NCBI GenBank assembly: GCA_964597275.1 | Contig: CAZQXS010000028.1 | Coordinates: forward strand, 1-34,295 | Source of the DNA: UBA8110 sp964597275 | GTDB taxonomy: Bacteria > SAR324 > NAC60-12 | Length of the DNA: 34,295 bases | Direction of reading: 5' to 3' | In this document: in pieces, positions 22,678 through 30,046 of the stretch | Layout: each line of letters opens with the position of its first letter | Position numbering within the stretch: the first letter of the stretch is position 1 | Translations under genes and position numbers: made by a program | The notes under the pieces: model-generated | The model's database searches: none | Told to the model about the DNA's origin: nothing | Seen by the model: only the letters and a program-made list of their open reading frames with translations

Positions 22678-23931
22678 ATGCCAACGGATTCCGCAACTTT
22701 GCGCACCCTGTACCTGCACTTCCCGTTCTGCGCCCGCATCTGTCCGTTTTGCGCCTTTGCCGTGCGCAAGGACCGTCCGGAAATTCATGAGGCGTATGGG
22801 TCCGGACTGCTTCAGGAACTGCAACTGCGGCTCGCAACAGGACTGACACCTTTCGACGAATCCGGGAATTCCGTTCGTCCTGAGCTTGTCGAAGGGCGAA
22901 CCCCGTCCATGCTTCGACAGGCTCAGCACGAACGGGGAGGGAGATCACAGCACATAACCTTTGACTCGGTTTATCTCGGAGGAGGAACCCCGTCCCGCAT
23001 GACCCTTGCGGAATTGGAGCGGTTTTTTTCCGGATTGCGGGAGACGGTCACGCTTTCCCCAACTGCCGAAATCGCCTTTGAACTGAATCCGGAGGATATC
23101 GAGCCGGGCTACCTCTCCGGACTCCGAGAGCTTGGCGTGACCCGGCTGAGCCTCGGCGGACAGAGTTTTCAGGACACGACGCTGAAGCGGCTGGGGCGGG
23201 TTCATGACGCTCGCCAGCTTCGCAAGGCGCTGGAAATCATTCAGGCTGCGGAGTTCGACAACTGGAACCTCGACCTCATGTTTGGAATTCCGGGACAGCC
23301 CCCGACTCAGTTTCAGGCGGACTTGACCGAAGCCTTCCGCTGGCGGCCTGCGCATGTTTCGCTGTACGGACTGGAGGTTCACGACAGTACCCCCTTTTCA
23401 CGCGACCCTGAAATCCAAAACTGGGAGGAGGGCCACCACCCGGAAGTTGCCGAAATGTACCTTGCCGGAGTGGAACGGCTCGAATCCGCCGGATTGCGGC
23501 AGTACGAAGTCTCGAACTTCGCCCGCCCCGGCAACGAGGGCCGCCAGAACCTGCGGGTGTGGGACGGGGAGCCGTACCTTGGGTTGGGTACGGGAGCGCA
23601 TTCCTTTGCCAACGGCTCGCGCTGGGGAAACGTGCGCTCGCTGAAACGTTACCTGGACGCGGTGACGGATGGCCTCCTCCCCGAAGCCTTCCGGGAAACA
23701 CCGGATCGCGCTCAGCAGGCCAGCGAGTGGCTGATGCTCCAGTTGCGGCGGGTCGCAGGAGTGAACCTAGAGGCGTGGCGAGAGCATTTCGGAAACCAGC
23801 AACCCCTGCCTCATGCACTGCTGGAACGCCTGCATCACGAAGGCAAGGCCGTCTGGAATCCGCCCCACCTGCGGCTCACACCTTCCGGGTTCCTACTGGC
23901 GGACGGCATCACGGCGCAGTTGCTGCCCTGA
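22678..23931 (+). CDS. hemW: HemW-like radical-SAM protein with an internal repeat-derived insertion
   Basis: A 417-aa radical-SAM protein of the HemN/HemW family. Cys18, Cys22 and Cys25 (FPFCARICPFC) form the CxxxCxxC cluster site; GGGTPS (101-106), the GGQSFQD segment and GLGTGAHSF follow as in HemW. HemW proteins are haem chaperones rather than coproporphyrinogen oxidases. The region equivalent to the HNxxYW haem motif reads QNLRVW, so haem binding is uncertain. Residues of about 65-86 are encoded by a REP-like repeat and have no place in the family. I chose the ATG at 22678, which gives the usual short N-terminus before LYLHFPFC; an ATG at 22645 would add 11 residues. Neither has a clear ribosome-binding site. 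Confidence 0.88.
   Translation: MPTDSATLRTLYLHFPFCARICPFCAFAVRKDRPEIHEAYGSGLLQELQLRLATGLTPFDESGNSVRPELVEGRTPSMLRQAQHERGGRSQHITFDSVYLGGGTPSRMTLAELERFFSGLRETVTLSPTAEIAFELNPEDIEPGYLSGLRELGVTRLSLGGQSFQDTTLKRLGRVHDARQLRKALEIIQAAEFDNWNLDLMFGIPGQPPTQFQADLTEAFRWRPAHVSLYGLEVHDSTPFSRDPEIQNWEEGHHPEVAEMYLAGVERLESAGLRQYEVSNFARPGNEGRQNLRVWDGEPYLGLGTGAHSFANGSRWGNVRSLKRYLDAVTDGLLPEAFRETPDRAQQASEWLMLQLRRVAGVNLEAWREHFGNQQPLPHALLERLHHEGKAVWNPPHLRLTPSGFLLADGITAQLLP
22871..22935. repeat. REP-like inverted repeat, family A copy 2, inside hemW-like CDS
   Basis: The 24-base arms at 22871-22894 and 22912-22935 are near-perfect reverse complements with a 17-base loop. Length (65 bp) and loop size equal copy 3 at 34013-34077. 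It lies wholly inside the hemW-like gene and keeps the reading frame, adding a peptide containing VRPELVEG and LRQAQHER. Confidence 0.85.
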
Positions 23932-24052
23932 ACTTTGGACCAGCGGCGCTGCTCACCAATCCTCCTATGGAAAAGACTCGCATTTGCTCACCAAACATGG
24001 TTTTATTTTGGGGTTCGATTTTCACCAAAGACTTTTGGAGCAAGGGCAATTG

Positions 24053-25741
24053 ATGGACACAGGGGGAAAGAAACAAAAAGGCGGCGGATTCCGGGAACCT
24101 CGCGGCAAGGTGCGGGGGCGTCTCGTGGACGCGAAGGTGCTGGCGGAGGTCCGGGAACTGCTCGGCGACCTGCCGCGCCAACGCGATTTGCTGATTGAGG
24201 CCTTGCACAAGGTTCAAGACGCGAACGGGCATCTGTCGGCCAAGCACCTCGTGGCGCTGGCGGACGAGTATCGGCTTGCGCACACGGAGGTTTACGAGGT
24301 CGCCACCTTCTACCATCACTTTGACGTGGTCAAGGAAGGCGAAACCCCGCCTCCGCCGCTGACCGTGCGGGTCTGCGATTCGGTGTCCTGCGCGATGGCC
24401 GGGGCCGACGGCCTGATTGACGCGCTCCAGCAGTCGCTTGGTGACGGAATCCGTGTCCAGCCCGTGCCCTGCGTGGGCCGCTGCCAGCACGCGCCCGTCG
24501 CCGTAGTCGGCCAGAATCCGGTGGACGAAGCCTCCCCGGAAGCGGTGCAGCAAACCGTGGATGCTGGAGCGACCACCCCCACCCTGCCCGACTACCAAAC
24601 CTATTCGCAGTATCGCGCCTCCGGCGGTTATCGGTGCTATCAGGAATGCCTCGCAGGCGAACGCACCCCCGAATCCGTGATCGAGGAACTGAAACAAGCC
24701 GGACTGCGCGGCATGGGTGGTGCAGGCTTTCCGGCCTCCACCAAGTGGGAGATCGTGCGGGGCTTCGAGGGACCGCGCCTGCTCGCGCTCAACATTGACG
24801 AAGGCGAACCCGGAACCTTCAAGGATCGCTTTTGCATGGAAACCGGGCCTCACCGCTTTTTGGAGGGAACGCTGATCGCGGCATGGGCGGTGGGCATCGA
24901 GTCGGTGTACCTCTACCTGCGGGACGAATACGCCGCCAGCCGTGAAATCCTCACCCGCGAACTCGCCGCCCTGCAAGCTGACCCTCCGGGAACGCTGCCG
25001 GACCTGCACCTGCGACGCGGCGCGGGCGCGTACATCTGCGGGGAGGAATCCGCCATGATCGAGTCCATCGAAGGCAAGCGCGGGATGCCCCGCCTACGGC
25101 CCCCTTACGTCGCGGAGGTGGGACTCTTCGGACGACCGACGCTGGAGCACAATCTCGAAACCCTGCACTGGATTCCGGAAATTCTCGAAAAGGGCGGGGC
25201 GTGGTTCGCCTCGCACGGACGCAACGGGCGCAAAGGCCTGCGGGCGTTTTCCGTGAGTGGACGGGTCAACAAGCCCGGAGTCCACATTGCTCCGGCAGGC
25301 ATCACCATGCGCGAACTGATTGACGAATACTGCGACGGGATGCAGGACGGCCACGAGTTCTACGGCTACTTCCCCGGAGGCGCGTCCGGCGGTATCCTGC
25401 CCGCGTCGCTCGGCGACGTACCGCTCGACTTCGGCACCTTGCAGGAACACGGCAGCTTCATCGGTTCCGCCGCCATTGTCGTGCTTTCCCAAAAAGACCG
25501 CGCCCGCGACCTCGCCACCAACGCGATGCGCTTCTTCCGACACGAATCCTGCGGGCAATGCACCCCCTGCCGCGTGGGCACCGCCAAGGCGATTCCGCTG
25601 ATGGAAAAGCCCTGCTGGGACCAGCCGCTGCTCGAAGAGCTTTCCCAAGCGATGGAGGACGCTTCCATCTGCGGACTGGGGCAGGCGGCGCCCAATCCGA
25701 TCCGCACGGTCGTCAACTACTTCTCCGAGGAGATCAACTGA
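24053..25741 (+). CDS. fdsB: NAD-linked formate dehydrogenase diaphorase subunit, fused NuoE/NuoF-like
   Basis: A 562-aa fusion of a NuoE-like (FdsG) and a NuoF-like (FdsB) module, passing electrons from the catalytic subunit to NAD+. The N-terminal part (about 25-175) has the [2Fe-2S] cysteines Cys108, Cys113, Cys140 and Cys144. The C-terminal part has the NADH-binding glycine loop (LRGMGGAGFP, about 218-227), the FMN region (GAGAYICGEES) and the [4Fe-4S] set Cys500, Cys503, Cys506, Cys540. The open frame reaches back into the hemW-like gene, but the ATG at 24053 with AAGGG upstream is the sound start. One base separates its stop from the next start. In many genomes the two modules are separate genes, so the fusion is worth noting; other NAD-reducing complexes share this layout, but the partner here is a formate dehydrogenase. 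Confidence 0.9.
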   Translation: MDTGGKKQKGGGFREPRGKVRGRLVDAKVLAEVRELLGDLPRQRDLLIEALHKVQDANGHLSAKHLVALADEYRLAHTEVYEVATFYHHFDVVKEGETPPPPLTVRVCDSVSCAMAGADGLIDALQQSLGDGIRVQPVPCVGRCQHAPVAVVGQNPVDEASPEAVQQTVDAGATTPTLPDYQTYSQYRASGGYRCYQECLAGERTPESVIEELKQAGLRGMGGAGFPASTKWEIVRGFEGPRLLALNIDEGEPGTFKDRFCMETGPHRFLEGTLIAAWAVGIESVYLYLRDEYAASREILTRELAALQADPPGTLPDLHLRRGAGAYICGEESAMIESIEGKRGMPRLRPPYVAEVGLFGRPTLEHNLETLHWIPEILEKGGAWFASHGRNGRKGLRAFSVSGRVNKPGVHIAPAGITMRELIDEYCDGMQDGHEFYGYFPGGASGGILPASLGDVPLDFGTLQEHGSFIGSAAIVVLSQKDRARDLATNAMRFFRHESCGQCTPCRVGTAKAIPLMEKPCWDQPLLEELSQAMEDASICGLGQAAPNPIRTVVNYFSEEIN

Positions 25742-25742
25742 C

Positions 25743-28505
25743 ATGGACACCTTCCCGACTGAAATCGTCCGTTTTGAGTTGGACGGCAAGAGCATCGAAG
25801 CCCTTCCGGACGAGACCATCCTGCAAGCCGCCCAGCGCACCGGGGCCGAAATCCCCTACCTCTGCTACAAGGACGGCTACCGCCCGGACGGCAACTGCCG
25901 TGCCTGTGTCGTTGAAATTGACGGCGAGCGCGTGCTGGCCCCCTCCTGCTGCCGCAACCCCACGGAGGGCATGCAGGTGAGCAGCCAGAGCGAACGAGCC
26001 CGGCACTCGCAGAAGATGGTGGTGGAACTGTTGCTCTCGGACATGCCGGAGCAGGGAAAATCGCCCTACACACAACGCTCCGAACTGGACGTTTGGGCGG
26101 AAAAGCTCGGAGTCGCGCAACCCCGGTTTGAGGGGCGGCACCAGCCGCAGCAGGACATGTCGCACCCGGCGATGGCTGTGCAACTCGACGCCTGCATCCA
26201 ATGCACACGCTGCGTGCGGGCCTGCCGCGAGGTGCAGGTCAACGACGTGATCGGCTACGCGAATCGCGGCGACCACTCCGCCATCGTCTTTGACCTCAAC
26301 GACGAGATGGGAGCCAGCACCTGCGTGGCCTGCGGGGAGTGCGTGCAAGCCTGCCCGACGGGGGCGTTGATGCCTGCGGAAAACGTGGGGCTGGAGGTTC
26401 CGGACAAGCAGGTCGAGTCCACCTGTCCGTACTGCGGGGTGGGGTGCCTGCTCACCTACAACGTCAAGGAGAACCGCATCCTGAGCGTGGAGGGCCGCGA
26501 GGGTCCGGCGAACAAGAGCCGACTCTGCGTGAAGGGGCGCTTCGGCTTCGATTACGTCCACCATCCGGAACGCCTCACCCAGCCGCTGATCCGGCGCGAA
26601 GGGGTGCCGAAAACGGTGGAGCTTCTCAACCCCAGCGATTTCGAGAAGGTCTTCCGGCCTGCGACTTGGGAGGAGGCACTGGACGTGGCTGCCAACGGAC
26701 TCAAGCGCATCCGGGAGGATCACGGCCCCTCGGCACTCGCAGGTTTTGGCTGTGCGAAGGGCAGCAACGAGGAGGCGTATCTGCTCCAGAAGCTGGTGCG
26801 CACCGGATTCGGCAACAACAACATTGACCACTGCACGCGGCTCTGCCACGCCTCGTCCGTCGTCGCCCTGCTGGAGGGCATCGGCTCCGGCGCGGTCTCG
26901 AACCCGTTCACGGATGCGGATGAGGCGGACGTGATCATGGTCGTCGGCTCCAACACCTCCGTCAACCATCCGGTCGCCGCCACCTTCTTCAAGAATGCGG
27001 CACAGGCGGGCAAGGACTTGATCCTGCTGGACCCCCGGCGCATCGACATCGCGCGCTACGCCAGCTACAGCCTTCAGTTCAATCCGGACACCGATGTCGC
27101 GCTTTTCAACGCGCTCATGCACACCATTGTCGAGGAGGGCTTGTGCAACGAGGAGTACATCGCCCAATACACCGAGGGCTTTGACGCGCTCAAGGAGAAC
27201 CTCAAGGACTACAGCCCGGAGGCGATGGCGAAGATCTGCGGCATTCCCGCCGAAACCCTCCGCGAGGTCGCCCGACGCTACGCAACCGCGAAAAGCTCCA
27301 TCATCTTCTGGGGCATGGGCGTTTCACAGCACGTCCACGGCACCGACAACGCCCGCTGCCTCATCGCCCTCGCGTTGATGACGGGGCAGATCGGGCGTCC
27401 CGGAACCGGACTGCACCCCCTGCGCGGCCAGAACAACGTGCAGGGCGCGTCCGACATGGGGCTGATCCCGATGGTCTTCCCGGACTACAAGCCCGTGGGC
27501 GACCCAGAAGCCAAGCAGTTCTTCGAGGAGCTTTGGGGCATGACGCTCGACCCCAACCCCGGCCTCACGGTGGTGGAGATCACCGAAGAGATGCACGAGC
27601 GCAACATCAAGGGACTCTACATCATGGGCGAGAACCCCGCGATGTCCGACCCCAACCTCAACCACACCCGCGAGGCGCTGGCACGGCTGGAGCATTTTGT
27701 CATTCAGGACATCTTCCCCACCGAAACCGCAGGCTTCGCCGACGTGATCCTGCCGACTTCCGCGTTTCCGGAAAAGACCGGAACCTTCACCAACACCAAC
27801 CGTCAGGTGCAGCTCGGACGGCAGGCGCTCGATCCGCCCGGAGATTCGCGGCAGGACTGGTGGATCATTCAGGAGATGGCGAACCGCTTGGGGCTTTCGT
27901 GGAACTACCGGGGGGTGCCGGACATCTTCGCGGAAATCCGCAAGGCCACCCCCAGCATGGCGGGCATCACCTGGGAACGGCTGGAGCAGGACCACTCCGT
28001 GACCTATCCCTGCGAAAACGAGGGCGACCCCGGCGATCCGGTGATCTTCACCGACGGCTTCCCGACTGCAAACGGACGCGCCACGTTTGTGCCCGCGCAG
28101 TTCTCGCAGGCGGACGAACTTCCCGATGGGGAGTACCCCTACGTCTTCATCACCGGACGCCAGTTGGAGCATTGGCACACGGGCAGCATGACCCGGCGGG
28201 CTGGTGTGCTGGACGCAATCGAGCCGCTGCCCGTCGTCAACATCCACCCCAGCGATCTGGACAAGCTGGGCGTGGAGGGCGGCACTCCGATCACCGTGCA
28301 GTCCCGACGCGGCCAGCTCACCGCCTTTGCACGGGGCGACCACGGGGTTCCGGAGGGCAACGTGTACATGGCCTTCTCGTACAACGAAGCCGCCGCGAAC
28401 CTGATCACCACGGACATGCTGGACCCCTTCGGCAAAATCCCGGAGTTCAAGTTCTGCGCGGTCCAACTCAGTGCCGGAGGCGACCTCGCTCCGCGACTGG
28501 CGTGA
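25743..28505 (+). CDS. fdsA: Formate dehydrogenase, catalytic alpha subunit (Mo/W-bis-MGD, Cys type)
   Basis: A 920-aa cytoplasmic oxidoreductase that oxidises formate to CO2 (or the reverse). Domains in order: a NuoG-like [2Fe-2S] domain (Cys41, 52, 55, 69 or 70); two [4Fe-4S] ferredoxin motifs (Cys151/154/157/161 and 194/197/200/204); the [4Fe-4S] Fdh motif CPYCGVGC with Cys228, 231, 235 and 262; then the molybdopterin domains. The metal-binding residue is Cys368 followed by His369 (HCTRLCHASS), where selenoproteins carry Sec. The C-terminal domain shows YVFITGRQLEHWHTG, the formate dehydrogenase signature. The start at 25743 has GAGGAG upstream and follows the diaphorase gene by one base. 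Its stop overlaps mobB by 4 bp. No fdhD or fdsD gene is present here. Confidence 0.93.
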   Translation: MDTFPTEIVRFELDGKSIEALPDETILQAAQRTGAEIPYLCYKDGYRPDGNCRACVVEIDGERVLAPSCCRNPTEGMQVSSQSERARHSQKMVVELLLSDMPEQGKSPYTQRSELDVWAEKLGVAQPRFEGRHQPQQDMSHPAMAVQLDACIQCTRCVRACREVQVNDVIGYANRGDHSAIVFDLNDEMGASTCVACGECVQACPTGALMPAENVGLEVPDKQVESTCPYCGVGCLLTYNVKENRILSVEGREGPANKSRLCVKGRFGFDYVHHPERLTQPLIRREGVPKTVELLNPSDFEKVFRPATWEEALDVAANGLKRIREDHGPSALAGFGCAKGSNEEAYLLQKLVRTGFGNNNIDHCTRLCHASSVVALLEGIGSGAVSNPFTDADEADVIMVVGSNTSVNHPVAATFFKNAAQAGKDLILLDPRRIDIARYASYSLQFNPDTDVALFNALMHTIVEEGLCNEEYIAQYTEGFDALKENLKDYSPEAMAKICGIPAETLREVARRYATAKSSIIFWGMGVSQHVHGTDNARCLIALALMTGQIGRPGTGLHPLRGQNNVQGASDMGLIPMVFPDYKPVGDPEAKQFFEELWGMTLDPNPGLTVVEITEEMHERNIKGLYIMGENPAMSDPNLNHTREALARLEHFVIQDIFPTETAGFADVILPTSAFPEKTGTFTNTNRQVQLGRQALDPPGDSRQDWWIIQEMANRLGLSWNYRGVPDIFAEIRKATPSMAGITWERLEQDHSVTYPCENEGDPGDPVIFTDGFPTANGRATFVPAQFSQADELPDGEYPYVFITGRQLEHWHTGSMTRRAGVLDAIEPLPVVNIHPSDLDKLGVEGGTPITVQSRRGQLTAFARGDHGVPEGNVYMAFSYNEAAANLITTDMLDPFGKIPEFKFCAVQLSAGGDLAPRLA

Positions 28506-29023
28506 CCCCGCCGCCGCTGCTGGGGTTCTGCGCCCGCTCTGGAACGGGCAAGACCACCCTGCTCACCCAACTCCTGCCGATGCTCAAGGCCAAGGGTCTG
28601 CGCATCGGCATGATCAAGCACGCCCACCATCAGTTCGACATTGACTACCCCAGCAAGGACAGCTACGAGTTGCGCAAGGCTGGGGCGCAGGAAATGCTGG
28701 TGGCCTCGCGCACCCGCATGGCGCTCGTCCGCGAAACCCCGGACGCTCTGGAAGAGCCTGCGCTTCCAGATTTGCTGAAACGCCTCAGCTTATCGGAACT
28801 CGACCTCGTGCTGGTCGAGGGCTTCAAGTGGGGCGACTTTCCCAAGATCGAACTGCACCGCCCCAGTCTTGGGCAACGGCTCCTGCATCCGGAGGTTCCC
28901 GGAGTGCTGGCTATCGCCACGGACGAATCCCTGCCCAGCCCACCCGATCTGCCCCAACTCGACCTCAACACACCTGAAGCGATTGCGGACTTTGTGATCA
29001 AGGAGTTCAAGCTGTTGGCTTAG
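28502..29023 (+). CDS. mobB: Molybdopterin-guanine dinucleotide biosynthesis protein B
   Basis: A 173-aa P-loop GTPase-like protein that aids conversion of molybdopterin to its guanine dinucleotide form. The Walker A motif is ARSGTGKTTLL near the N-terminus; MIKHAHHQFDIDYPSKDSYE and the LVLVEGFKWGDFPKIELHR segment are MobB hallmarks. The GTG at 28502 overlaps the formate dehydrogenase stop (GTGA, 4 bp), so the two are translationally coupled; the longer frame upstream is a shadow of the dehydrogenase gene. Its 3' end overlaps the convergent FGE gene by 17 bp. Confidence 0.92.
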   Translation: MTPPPLLGFCARSGTGKTTLLTQLLPMLKAKGLRIGMIKHAHHQFDIDYPSKDSYELRKAGAQEMLVASRTRMALVRETPDALEEPALPDLLKRLSLSELDLVLVEGFKWGDFPKIELHRPSLGQRLLHPEVPGVLAIATDESLPSPPDLPQLDLNTPEAIADFVIKEFKLLA

Positions 29024-29981
29024 CCACCCGGAAGCCCATGTTGCTGGAGGTGCTGTCCGGGGCATTGCCCATGCGTGAGGAGGTGCGGTAGCGGGTGCAG
29101 TAGGAGTGGTGGCAGAGGAAGGAGCCGCCCTTGAGGACGCGCTGCTGGCCGTTGAGCGGCCCGGTGGGATTGGCTTGGGGCCGGGGCGAGTGCAACCGCG
29201 TGAATCGGTCGTGGCACCACTCCCAGAGATTGCCCGTCATGTTATAGAGGCCAAAGTCGTTCGGCAGAAAGCTTTTCGCCGGGGCAAGGCCAACTTCCTC
29301 AACGGGGTCAGTGGGGCGATGGGGAAACTCTCCCTGCCAGACGTTGCAACGCCGCTCGCCCTCCGGCTCCAGTTCCGCGCCCCACGGAAAGGGCGTCGCC
29401 TCCCGCCCGCCTCGTGCGGAATACTCCCACTCCGCTTCGGTCGGCAAGCGTACTCCCGCCCATTCGCAGTAGGCTTGGGCGTCATACCAAGAAACGTGAG
29501 CCACCGGATGATCCGGCAGGTCCTCCACCGAACTCCCGACTCCTTCCGGCTGGTGCCAGCACGCCCCTTCGATCAAGCGCCACCACGGGGCGTGGGCCGC
29601 GCCTTGGGTGGGAGCGTCTGGGTCGTTGAGCAACAGGAAGAACACGAAGGACGAGCCAACCCGTTCCGCAGTGGAAACGTATCCGATGTCGGCGGCGAAG
29701 CGGCCAAACTCGGCGTTGGTAACGGTGGTGGGGCTGAGGGCAAATGGATCGAGCGTGACCTCGCGCACCGGACCTTCCCCATCCTCCGGGTGTGGTGAGC
29801 TTTCGGCTCCCATCCGGAAAGTGCCTCCTTTCAGGGCAACCAATGGACTGGATTCCCGCCTGCGCGGGAATGACGGATGGGGACTGAATTGCTTTGCGGG
29901 GCCAGCATCGTCAGAAGAAGCCCCTTTCGTTTTTGGAACGCAGCAGGCTTTGTTGCGCGGCTCCTGTTCAGAGCTGGTCAT
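29007..29981 (-). CDS. Formylglycine-generating enzyme (sulfatase-modifying factor)
   Basis: About 324 aa. FGE oxidises the active-site cysteine of type I sulfatases to C-alpha-formylglycine using O2 and Cu(I). Core motifs are present: GGTFRMGAES at the start of the domain, HPVAHVSWYDAQAYCEWAG, RLPTEAEWEYSARGG, and the C-terminal GGSFLCHHSYCTRYR, which carries the catalytic cysteine pair Cys290 and Cys295 with the spacing of human FGE. These cysteines separate true FGEs from the wider family that lacks them. The start is unsure: the ATG at 29981 gives an N-terminus with ACCVP, seen in other bacterial FGEs; a TTG at 29843 would begin at the core. A dRS3-like palindrome lies in frame between the two. 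It follows the sulfatase it probably activates. Confidence 0.9.
   Translation of the reverse strand: MTSSEQEPRNKACCVPKTKGASSDDAGPAKQFSPHPSFPRRRESSPLVALKGGTFRMGAESSPHPEDGEGPVREVTLDPFALSPTTVTNAEFGRFAADIGYVSTAERVGSSFVFFLLLNDPDAPTQGAAHAPWWRLIEGACWHQPEGVGSSVEDLPDHPVAHVSWYDAQAYCEWAGVRLPTEAEWEYSARGGREATPFPWGAELEPEGERRCNVWQGEFPHRPTDPVEEVGLAPAKSFLPNDFGLYNMTGNLWEWCHDRFTRLHSPRPQANPTGPLNGQQRVLKGGSFLCHHSYCTRYRTSSRMGNAPDSTSSNMGFRVAKPTA
29852..29871. repeat. dRS3-like 20-bp palindrome inside FGE N-terminal coding region
   Basis: The form ATTCCC-N8-GGGAAT with central GCCTGCGC, the layout described for neisserial dRS3 elements and for similar repeats in other bacteria. It is read in frame as part of the FGE frame and yields the peptide PSFPRRRESS. 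Only one copy was seen in the window. Confidence 0.75.
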
Positions 29982-30002
29982 ATCATCGAAACCTGAAGCA
30001 CC

Positions 30003-30030
30003 GTAGGAGCGGGGCATGGCCCGCTCCTAC
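30003..30030. repeat. REP-like palindrome between FGE and sulfatase genes
   Basis: GTAGGAGCGGG and CCCGCTCCTAC form a perfect 11-bp stem with a 6-base loop. It lies 16 bases after the sulfatase stop (minus strand) and just before the FGE start. No T-run follows on either side. It may stabilise or attenuate the sulfatase-FGE message; sequences of this type are common dispersed repeats in proteobacteria. Confidence 0.65.
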
Positions 30031-30046
30031 ACGGAGTGTTTCATTC

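Noticed and set aside
25734..27167. 477-codon minus-strand frame
   Set aside because: Antisense to the formate dehydrogenase catalytic subunit; no domain recognised.
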